Source: Oceanobacillus senegalensis (lineage in GTDB: Bacteria > Bacillota > Bacilli > Bacillales > Amphibacillaceae). From it: 64,000 nucleotides of DNA. Positions 57,028-64,000 of this stretch are shown here, piece by piece. The position numbers and the translations under genes were made by a program. The DNA is taken from assembly GCF_900176885.1 (NCBI RefSeq), contig NZ_LT839648.1:957049-1021048 (forward strand). The letters are read 5' to 3'. The first letter of the stretch is position 1. Every line of letters begins with the position of its first letter. The notes under the pieces are model-generated. The model saw only the letters and a list, made by a program, of their open reading frames with translations. It was not told the origin of the DNA and ran no database searches.

Positions 57028-57056
57028 TTGTTCAATGGTAAGATGAAAGATATAAC
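57028..57056 (+). promoter_or_regulatory. Possible sigma-A promoter of phoPR
   Basis: TTGTTC at 57028-57033, a 17-base spacer and TATAAC at 57051-57056, about 30 bases before phoP. No clear direct TT(A/C)ACA repeats (Pho boxes) were seen. Confidence 0.45.
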
Positions 57057-57085
57057 ATATTTTACATACTGATGGGGGATTATTC

Positions 57086-57778
57086 ATGAATGAAAAAATT
57101 CTTATCGTTGATGATGAAAAATCTATTGTAACTCTATTAAGCTATAATATTGGAAATGCTGGTTTTGAGACAGATGTTGCATATGATGGGTTAGAAGCAA
57201 TTGAAAAGATAGAAAATAATGACTATGATTTAGTTGTTTTAGATTTGATGTTACCAGGGATGGATGGTATGGAGATTTGTAAACATTTACGAAATAATAG
57301 AATGGATACACCTATTCTTATGTTAACAGCAAAGGATGATGAGTTCGATAAGGTGTTAGGCTTAGAATTAGGTGCTGATGATTATTTAACAAAGCCATTT
57401 AGCCCGAAAGAGGTCATAGCAAGAATCAAGGCTATATTAAGAAGAACAAAAAATACATCTCAAATTAAATTTAATAAAATAGTAGTTGGCGATTTGGTCA
57501 TTTATCCTGAAAGATATGAAGCGGAAATGAATTCCAATCTTGTTACATTTACTAGAAAGGAATTTGAATTATTGTATTATCTTGCAAAAAATGTAGGAAA
57601 GGTTATTTCAAGGGATCAGCTTCTCAGTGGTGTTTGGGATTATGATTTTGTAGGAGATAGCCGTATTGTGGATGTTCATATTAGCCATTTAAGAGAAAAA
57701 ATAGAACCGAATTCAAAGAAACCAATTTATATTAAGACAGTTCGGGGGTTAGGATATAAATTGGAGGATCCTTCATAA
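57086..57778 (+). CDS. phoP: Phosphate response regulator PhoP
   Basis: This 230-residue OmpR-family regulator has a receiver domain with DDEKSIVTLLSYN, the phospho-Asp in LVVLDLMLPGMDGME (about residue 53) and the Lys in DYLTKPFSPKE. The winged-helix DNA-binding domain ends TVRGLGYKLEDPS. It controls the phosphate starvation regulon with PhoR, whose gene overlaps its stop (TAATG). Confidence 0.95.
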   Translation: MNEKILIVDDEKSIVTLLSYNIGNAGFETDVAYDGLEAIEKIENNDYDLVVLDLMLPGMDGMEICKHLRNNRMDTPILMLTAKDDEFDKVLGLELGADDYLTKPFSPKEVIARIKAILRRTKNTSQIKFNKIVVGDLVIYPERYEAEMNSNLVTFTRKEFELLYYLAKNVGKVISRDQLLSGVWDYDFVGDSRIVDVHISHLREKIEPNSKKPIYIKTVRGLGYKLEDPS

Positions 57779-59148
57779 TGAAAATCTTATTCAAAAAACC
57801 CTTAAATCGCTATGTACTTTTGTTTTTACTTACTACTTTATTTAGTGGAATGATTTTATTACCTTTTACAGAAAATATAATTATTCTTTTTGCCGTGTTA
57901 TCTATCAACTTTATTATTTTGGTCGTATTTTTTCAGTTTCTATTTACAAATTATATAAAACCTTTAAATAAAGCAACAAAAACGTTAGGGGAAATGAATA
58001 AAGGAAATTTTAGCGCACGTTTTCACCATTCTTCACCTAATATTTTAGGAGAATTAAGTATTAAAATAAATTCACTTGCTCGCCATTTAAGTGAATTTTC
58101 AATTCAAGAAAAAATTCAAAGGGAACAGCTATCTACGATTATTGAGAATACTGAGAACGGTTTAGTGCTTATCGATGAGAAAGGGTATATCCATCTAGTT
58201 AATAGGAAATTTCTAACGATGTACGGAGGAGGACCTAGAAATTACAATGGTTATCTGTACTATGAAGTATTAGAGCATAATGTCTATCATGACACGGTTC
58301 AACAGGCATTTCTTTATGAAAAGAATGTAAAAAACGAATTTTCACATTATATTGGGATTGATAAATTTTACTTTGAAATTGTAGGTGTTCCAGTTTTCAA
58401 TAATAATAATAATCGATTAAAGGGTGCTATTCTTGTTATTCATGACATAACGGAAATGAAGAAATTAGAGTTAATGCGTAAAGACTTTGTAGCGAATGTT
58501 TCCCATGAATTAAGAACACCAATTACTTCAATCAGGGGATTTGCAGAGACTTTATTAGATACGGGATTAAAAGATACAGAAACTGCAAATGAATTTCTAA
58601 AAATTATCTATAATGAAAGTGATCGGTTGCAGTTGTTGATTGAAGAATTATTAACACTATCAAAATTAGAAGAAGAAAATTTCCAGCTTGTTCTACACCA
58701 AATAAATGTAGAGGAACTGATAAAGGATATTACGACATCCTTTCAGATGAGAGCAAAAGATAAAAATATTGACTTATCTATCGTAATTGAAGAAAACCTG
58801 GAGTTTAAAGCAGATAAAGACAAGGTTAAACAAATTATTGTGAATTTATTAGATAATGCCATAAACTATACTTCTGAACTAGGCAAGATTACCCTAAATA
58901 TGACTTCAACAAAAGATGAAGTTCACATTAAAGTGACAGATACGGGAATAGGAATTGATCAGGAATCAATTCCACGAATATTTGAGCGGTTCTACCGGGT
59001 TGATAAAGCTAGGAGCCGAAATACGGGGGGCACAGGTTTAGGCCTAGCAATTGTTAAGCATATTGTTGATGTACATGATGGTAAAATTGAAATTGAAAGT
59101 GAAGTAGATCAAGGAACTACTGTACATGTCTACTTACCGAAGAAATAA
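57778..59148 (+). CDS. phoR: Sensor histidine kinase PhoR (short form)
   Basis: This 456-residue kinase has two closely spaced membrane helices (about 11-30 and 33-56), with almost no extracytoplasmic loop between them. HAMP, PAS (about 110-230), the phospho-His in FVANVSHELRTPITSIRGF, and HATPase boxes NLLDNAINYT, DTGIGID and GTGLGLAIV follow. B. subtilis PhoR is near 580 residues and has a large extracytoplasmic domain, so this one has lost it; the PAS domain is probably the sensing part. Confidence 0.93.
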   Translation: MKILFKKPLNRYVLLFLLTTLFSGMILLPFTENIIILFAVLSINFIILVVFFQFLFTNYIKPLNKATKTLGEMNKGNFSARFHHSSPNILGELSIKINSLARHLSEFSIQEKIQREQLSTIIENTENGLVLIDEKGYIHLVNRKFLTMYGGGPRNYNGYLYYEVLEHNVYHDTVQQAFLYEKNVKNEFSHYIGIDKFYFEIVGVPVFNNNNNRLKGAILVIHDITEMKKLELMRKDFVANVSHELRTPITSIRGFAETLLDTGLKDTETANEFLKIIYNESDRLQLLIEELLTLSKLEEENFQLVLHQINVEELIKDITTSFQMRAKDKNIDLSIVIEENLEFKADKDKVKQIIVNLLDNAINYTSELGKITLNMTSTKDEVHIKVTDTGIGIDQESIPRIFERFYRVDKARSRNTGGTGLGLAIVKHIVDVHDGKIEIESEVDQGTTVHVYLPKK

Positions 59149-59177
59149 CATCCTTTGTGTGTAAAGGGTGTTTTTTT
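59147..59177 (+). terminator. Terminator after phoPR
   Basis: ACATCCTTT - GTGTGT - AAAGGGTGT (G-T pair allowed), followed by seven T. Confidence 0.8.
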
Positions 59178-59240
59178 GAATGTATTAAAAGATTGTTGGA
59201 ATTGCACACAATCTATATAATTGCGCAGTAGATAAAGAAA

Positions 59241-59299
59241 GCTTCGGTAGCATTATATCTTCGTTAGAAAAAGTACTTTTCTATCGTGGAGGCTGAAGC
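59241..59299 (+). ncRNA. Candidate structured RNA upstream of polA
   Basis: An outer helix GCTTCGG (59241-59247) with CTGAAGC (59293-59299) encloses a hairpin CG-T-TAGAAAA - AGTAC - TTTTCTA-T-CG (59262-59286). The remaining gap (59149-59499) shows no gene. It may be a leader element or a small repeat; unverified. Confidence 0.35.
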
Positions 59300-59499
59300 C
59301 ATGTACTAAGGCACGACTGTTTGTAGCGAAAATAAATAAGCGCAAAAATAAAGGTACTGCTCCTTATCTTTTAACAATGATGAATTCTTCTGTTTTTTCG
59401 AATGAAACTATGCTTTCTACTTAAAATTGGTCTTATTTTTATTTCCTATAAGACAGTGCTAAAATAAGAATAACTGTATATAATGGAGGTTTTTGTTAC

Positions 59500-62139
59500 A
59501 TGGCTAGGAAAAAAATGGTTTTAATTGATGGAAATAGTGTTATTTATCGGGCATTTTTTGCATTGCCTTTATTAAATAATGATAAAGGTGTTTACACGAA
59601 TGCTGTATACGGTTTTACAACAATGCTACTAAAAATTTTAGAGGACGAGAAGCCCACCCATCTCCTTGTTGCCTTTGATGCTGGTAAAACAACCTTTCGA
59701 CATAATACATATAAAGAATATAAGGGAGGGAGGCAGAAAACTCCTTCAGAGCTTTCGGAGCAGTTTCCAGTTCTAAAAGAATTACTGGATGCATTTAAGA
59801 TCCAACATTATCAATTAGAACAGTATGAGGCAGATGATATTATTGGAACACTTTCCTTACAAGGGAAGGAAAAAGACTATGATGTTACTGTTATTTCCGG
59901 TGATAAGGATATGTTACAGCTTGTTTCAGAAAAAGTAACTGTAAGTGTTACCAAAAAAGGGATAAGTGAAGTTGAAAAATACACACCAGAATATTTAATA
60001 AATAAAATGGAAGTCACTCCAGAGCAAATTATTGATTTAAAGGCTCTTATGGGGGATAAATCGGATAATATTCCTGGTGTACCTGGTGTAGGGGAAAAGA
60101 CAGCCGTTAAATTGTTAAAGCAGTTTCCTACATTAGAGGAAGTGTATGAACATGTTGATGAAGTTAGTGGGAAGAAATTAAAGGAGAAACTTTCCACACA
60201 TAAAGAGGATGCCTTTATGAGTAAGGAGCTTGTGACCATTAATCGAAATTCACCCGTTGAAATAACAATAGAGGATATTGTATATGAAGGTTTTGAACAA
60301 GCAAAGGTAAGTGCGATGTTTAAAGATTTAGGTTTTTTATCACTCTTAAATAGGATTTCAGGGGATTTTGATGTAGAGGAGGAAAGTAAAGACTTAGAGG
60401 AAGTCCACTTTCAAAAAGTCGATGATATTACATCTGATATGCTAACAGATGGTGCTGCACTTGTTGTTGAAATGCTTGGTGATAACTATCATAAAGAGGA
60501 AGTATTAGGCTTTGGTCTTGTTAATGATAAAAACAAGTACTTTATACCAACAAAGGTTGCGCTAGAATCGGATACTTTTAAACAGTGGGCGGAGGATTCC
60601 AAGAAGACAAAAAATGTATTTGATGCTAAAAAAACATTAGTAAGCTTGTTACGATACGGCATACATATGAGAGGTATTATATTTGATATGTTATTGGCAT
60701 CTTATTTAATTAATCCATCCGAAAACAATCATGATATTCCTGCTATTGCCAACCGAATGGGTAAAACGAATGTATTATTTGATGAAGAGATATATGGAAA
60801 AGGTGCAAAGCAAAAAATTCCAGAGGATTCCGTTCTAGAAGAACATATCATCCGTAAAACCATTATCTTGCACGAATTATACAATCAAATGGTTGACAGG
60901 TTAAAAGAAAATGAGCAATATCAATTATTAATCGATTTAGAGATGCCACTTGCCTTAATTTTAGGAGAGATGGAGCATCTAGGTGTTCTAGTTGATATAG
61001 ATCGAATTAAGGAAATGGGAGATGATTTAACCAATCGTCTTCAAACTCTAGAAAAAGAAGTATATGATTTAGCAGGTGAGGAGTTTAATTTGAATTCTCC
61101 TAAGCAATTAGGTCCGATACTGTTTGAAAAATTAGAACTTCCTGTTATTAAAAAGACAAAAACAGGTTACTCCACAGCTGCAGATGTTTTGGAACAACTA
61201 AAAGATAAACATGAAATTATTCCGAAGTTGCTTTTATATCGTCAATTAGGGAAGTTACAATCAACATATATTGAAGGATTATTAAAAGTAGTTCATACCG
61301 ATTCCAGTAAGGTACATACTCGATATAATCAAGCATTAACACAAACTGGTAGACTAAGTTCTATTGACCCTAATCTACAAAATATTCCTATACGACTAGA
61401 AGAGGGAAGAAAAATTCGTAGGGCTTTCGTGCCTTCGAAAAAAGATTGGATCATGTTTGCGGCTGATTACTCACAAATTGAACTTCGTGTGTTAGCACAT
61501 ATAGCTAATGACGATAAGTTAATGCAAGCATTTAAAGATAATTTAGATATTCATACACAAACAGCAATGGATGTGTTTCATGTCCAAAAAGAAGAAGTAA
61601 CTTCCAATATGAGAAGACAAGCAAAAGCAGTGAACTTTGGTATCGTATATGGAATTAGTGATTATGGTCTATCCCAAAACCTTGGCATAACAAGGAAGGA
61701 AGCGAAACAGTTTATAGAACGATATTTTGATATATATACTGGTGTAAAAAATTATATGGAAGAAATTGTACAGGAAGCCAAACGTAATGGATATGTAACG
61801 ACAATTATGAATCGTAGAAGGTATTTGCCAGAAATAACTAGCAGAAACTTTAATTTACGTAGTTTTGCGGAGAGAACGGCCATGAACTCACCAATTCAAG
61901 GAAGTGCAGCTGACATCATTAAAAAAGCAATGATTGATTTACATGAGAAATTAAAAGAAGAAAAAATGCAAGCGCGTATGCTACTTCAAGTACATGATGA
62001 ATTAATCCTTGAAGCACCGAAGGAAGAATTAGATAAACTAAAAGAAATTGTGCCAGAAATGATGGAGAATACTGTGGAATTAAACGTTCCATTAAAAGTT
62101 GATTATGCATATGGAGAAAGCTGGTATGATGCAAAATAA
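59500..62139 (+). CDS. polA: DNA polymerase I
   Basis: This 879-residue repair polymerase has an N-terminal 5'-nuclease (about 1-290, VLIDGNSVIYRAFFALP and VPGVGEKTAVKLLKQF) and a degenerate 3'-5' exonuclease-like middle. The polymerase domain has the motif A FAADYSQIELRVLAHI, motif B RRQAKAVNFGIVYG and motif C LLQVHDELILEAP. The proofreading acidic residues are not evident, as in other Bacillus PolA. It is followed 14 bases later by mutM. Confidence 0.97.
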   Translation: MARKKMVLIDGNSVIYRAFFALPLLNNDKGVYTNAVYGFTTMLLKILEDEKPTHLLVAFDAGKTTFRHNTYKEYKGGRQKTPSELSEQFPVLKELLDAFKIQHYQLEQYEADDIIGTLSLQGKEKDYDVTVISGDKDMLQLVSEKVTVSVTKKGISEVEKYTPEYLINKMEVTPEQIIDLKALMGDKSDNIPGVPGVGEKTAVKLLKQFPTLEEVYEHVDEVSGKKLKEKLSTHKEDAFMSKELVTINRNSPVEITIEDIVYEGFEQAKVSAMFKDLGFLSLLNRISGDFDVEEESKDLEEVHFQKVDDITSDMLTDGAALVVEMLGDNYHKEEVLGFGLVNDKNKYFIPTKVALESDTFKQWAEDSKKTKNVFDAKKTLVSLLRYGIHMRGIIFDMLLASYLINPSENNHDIPAIANRMGKTNVLFDEEIYGKGAKQKIPEDSVLEEHIIRKTIILHELYNQMVDRLKENEQYQLLIDLEMPLALILGEMEHLGVLVDIDRIKEMGDDLTNRLQTLEKEVYDLAGEEFNLNSPKQLGPILFEKLELPVIKKTKTGYSTAADVLEQLKDKHEIIPKLLLYRQLGKLQSTYIEGLLKVVHTDSSKVHTRYNQALTQTGRLSSIDPNLQNIPIRLEEGRKIRRAFVPSKKDWIMFAADYSQIELRVLAHIANDDKLMQAFKDNLDIHTQTAMDVFHVQKEEVTSNMRRQAKAVNFGIVYGISDYGLSQNLGITRKEAKQFIERYFDIYTGVKNYMEEIVQEAKRNGYVTTIMNRRRYLPEITSRNFNLRSFAERTAMNSPIQGSAADIIKKAMIDLHEKLKEEKMQARMLLQVHDELILEAPKEELDKLKEIVPEMMENTVELNVPLKVDYAYGESWYDAK

Positions 62140-62153
62140 GGAGTCCAATCGAT

Positions 62154-62978
62154 ATGCCAGAATTACCTGAGGTAGAAACGATAAGAAAAACACTAATCCC
62201 CTTAGTGACAAGTAAAACAATTAAAGAAGTGCAAGTATTTTGGCCAAAAATGATTAAGGAACCAGATGATGTCCAAGAATTTAAACAAAAATTAATCGGG
62301 CAAACGATTCAAAGAATAGGAAGGAGAGGAAAATTTCTATTGTTTTATCTTGATCAATATGTTCTTGTATCCCATTTGCGAATGGAAGGGAAATATCGGG
62401 TAGCGGATTCAAGTAAGCCTGTGCGGAAACATACCCATGTTATTTTCTCGTTTACAGATGGTGAGGAGCTTCGATATAACGATGTTCGTAAATTCGGTAC
62501 GATGCATCTTTTCCCAATAGGAGAGGAATTCACTCATAGTCCCCTAAATAAACTTGGTCCAGAACCATTTGACGAAACATTTACTTTTGATTATATGTAC
62601 AATAAGTTACAGAAAACAGAAAGATCAATAAAGGCAGTTTTACTAGATCAACGTATTGTAACGGGGCTTGGAAATATTTATGTTGACGAAACGTTATATC
62701 GAGCTGGTGTTCACCCTGCGAAAAAAGCTAGTACATTAACGGAGGAAGAAATTGAATCTATTAGGAAGGAAGCTATAGAAACACTAAGGAATGCAGTAAA
62801 ACAAGGTGGTACAACCATACGTTCCTATGTGAATAGCCAGGGAGAAATGGGAATGTTTCAACAGGAACTCTTTGTATATGGTCAAGAAAATAAATTATGT
62901 AAGCATTGTGGTAGTCCGATTGTTAAGATAAAAGTTGCTGGACGTGGAACTCATATTTGTACGGAATGCCAAAAATGA
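62154..62978 (+). CDS. mutM: Formamidopyrimidine-DNA glycosylase
   Basis: This 274-residue 8-oxoguanine repair enzyme begins PELPEVETIRKTL, with catalytic Pro1 and Glu2. The helix-two-turn-helix region has GLGNIYVDETLYRAGVHP, and the zinc finger is CKHCGSPIVKIKVAGRGTHI followed by CTEC. It shares a transcript with polA. Confidence 0.97.
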   Translation: MPELPEVETIRKTLIPLVTSKTIKEVQVFWPKMIKEPDDVQEFKQKLIGQTIQRIGRRGKFLLFYLDQYVLVSHLRMEGKYRVADSSKPVRKHTHVIFSFTDGEELRYNDVRKFGTMHLFPIGEEFTHSPLNKLGPEPFDETFTFDYMYNKLQKTERSIKAVLLDQRIVTGLGNIYVDETLYRAGVHPAKKASTLTEEEIESIRKEAIETLRNAVKQGGTTIRSYVNSQGEMGMFQQELFVYGQENKLCKHCGSPIVKIKVAGRGTHICTECQK

Positions 62979-63170
62979 AGGTTTCCGCTAAACGATTATA
63001 ATTTAATAATTAATGATGGTTGTGCGCATAGTTGTTTTTTTATCTCGCAAGGTATTTTCCGTAGTAGTTAATTCCGCTATTTAGCATCTCAAGAATTACT
63101 GAGTATTTTTGTAACTCTGACAAAAAAGGTAACAAAACTTATAAAAAGCTAATGAAGGAGGTGATTTTGG

Positions 63171-63770
63171 GTGGCGTTGATTATTGGATTAACAGGTAGT
63201 ATAGCAAGTGGAAAAAGTACTGTTAGTTTGATGTTTGATGATTTTAATATACCAGTTATTGATGCAGATAAAATTGCCAGAGAAGTGGTAGAACCGGGAG
63301 AAGAGGCATATGAAAAGGTAATCGAAACTTTTGGCAATCAGATACTTAGGGAAGATAAAATATTAGACCGAAAGAAACTCGGTGCCATTGTGTTTGCTGA
63401 CGAGGAGAAATTAGCCACATTAAATGGAATTGTACACCCTGCTATAAGAAAAAAAATGATTGACAAAAGGGATGCTCTTGTGAAAAACGGCGCGACATGT
63501 GTTGTAATGGACATACCTTTACTTTTTGAAAGTAAGTTAACTAGCATGGTTGATAAAACAATTGTTGTTTATGTTGATGAAGAAGTTCAATTGAAACGTT
63601 TGATGGAACGGGATGAATTTTCAAAAAGTGAAGCAGAGCAACGGATTCAATCCCAAATTCCTGTGAAGGAAAAAGCAAAACTAGCAGATGCAGTTATTAA
63701 TAATAATGGTACAAAAGTAAATTCCTATGAACAGCTTGAAAAACTCTTATCAGAGTGGAATGTCGTGTAA
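63171..63770 (+). CDS. coaE: Dephospho-CoA kinase
   Basis: This 199-residue enzyme performs the last CoA step. The P-loop is GLTGSIASGKSTVS, followed by DADKIAREVVEPGE and GIVHPAIRKKM. The start is GTG 63171 behind AAGGAGGTGA; the spacing of about 9 bases is good. In B. subtilis ytaF lies between mutM and coaE; here only 190 bases separate them and no gene is visible. Confidence 0.96.
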   Translation: MALIIGLTGSIASGKSTVSLMFDDFNIPVIDADKIAREVVEPGEEAYEKVIETFGNQILREDKILDRKKLGAIVFADEEKLATLNGIVHPAIRKKMIDKRDALVKNGATCVVMDIPLLFESKLTSMVDKTIVVYVDEEVQLKRLMERDEFSKSEAEQRIQSQIPVKEKAKLADAVINNNGTKVNSYEQLEKLLSEWNVV

Positions 63771-63836
63771 AGCAATAACCTAATTTTTTAATTAAAACCT
63801 AATTTATTTGTCCTAACCAATTCTTTTGTTGTAAAA

Positions 63837-63870
63837 AATGTGCATAAATTTATAAAAAGTAAAGCACATT
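63837..63870 (+). promoter_or_regulatory. Inverted repeat in gapB leader
   Basis: AATGTGC (63837-63843) and GCACATT (63864-63870) flank 20 bases. A TATACT -10 (about 63886-63891) lies just downstream with no good -35. Candidate operator for a gluconeogenesis repressor such as CcpN. Confidence 0.4.
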
Positions 63871-63944
63871 TAAAGTTTATTGTGTTATACTAATTAATAT
63901 AGAGGGGAAATAAGTATAGCACAAACAGGAGGATGGGAAAGGAA

Positions 63945-64000
63945 ATGAATAAAACGCGTATAGCTATTAATGGATTTGGTAGAATCGGACGGATGGTATT
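63945..64000 (+). CDS. gapB: Glyceraldehyde-3-phosphate dehydrogenase, N-terminus
   Basis: The visible codons read MNKTRIAINGFGRIGRMV, the NAD(P)-binding glycine motif of GAPDH, and run off the window. Position after coaE matches gluconeogenic gapB of B. subtilis; NADP preference is inferred. An in-frame ATG at 63933 would add MGKE but abuts the AGGAGG site, so 63945 is preferred. Confidence 0.85.
   Translation, partial: MNKTRIAINGFGRIGRMV

Overview
The window reads as a chromosomal core segment of a low-GC, endospore-forming member of the Bacillaceae. Supporting genes are an alpha/beta-type SASP, GerW (YtfJ), YtrH/YtrI, CcpA, EzrA, a tyrS T-box and an S4 leader. A MotP/MotS-type stator and several GAGGCTGGGACA-type terminators recall halotolerant or alkaliphilic genera such as Oceanobacillus or Virgibacillus; the genus is inference. 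Gene order follows the B. subtilis ytxD-ccpA to gapB region closely, with insertions and losses.

Layout. 1-2050: end of ccpA, then motP (frameshifted) and motS. 2064-7738 (minus): acuABC, then a large class A penicillin-binding protein. 7812-9517: tyrS with its T-box leader. 9518-15912: an accessory stretch with an IolS-like aldo/keto reductase, an SSS-family (YidK-like) transporter, an alkyltransferase-like DNA repair protein and a GH3 glycosidase, plus one copy of a non-coding repeat. 16045-23957: rpsD with its leader, fRMsr, a TetR regulator, ezrA, the nifS-thiI pair for tRNA thiolation, a SASP gene and NAD kinase. 24116-30444: ytfI-ytfJ, tpx, ytxK-ackA, a UspA protein, a small unknown gene and an M24 peptidase.

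30614-34670 is the most distinctive region. A near-perfect sigma-W-type promoter precedes DUF4178 - pspA - DUF4247 lipoprotein - DUF350 - membrane-anchored spermidine-synthase-like protein. This is an envelope-stress operon that joins PspA to a polyamine-type aminopropyltransferase fold. No S-adenosylmethionine decarboxylase gene is linked, so the substrate is open. Two hairpins inside the operon could set different transcript levels.

34739-41706: ytkL, a decayed pseudopilin gene beside an intact prepilin peptidase, small membrane genes, ytoI, ytpI, nrnA, the second copy of the repeat, and the sporulation genes ytrH-ytrI under a sigma-E-like promoter. 41853-53743 is the carbon hub: dnaE, malic enzyme with a FadR-type regulator and a matching palindromic operator, accDA, pfkA-pyk, fxsA, ytvI. 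53910-64000: citZ-icd (no mdh follows), phoP-phoR with a short PhoR, polA-mutM-coaE, and the start of gapB. The metabolic genes together cover glycolysis, malate to pyruvate, malonyl-CoA synthesis, TCA entry, acetate metabolism and gluconeogenesis.
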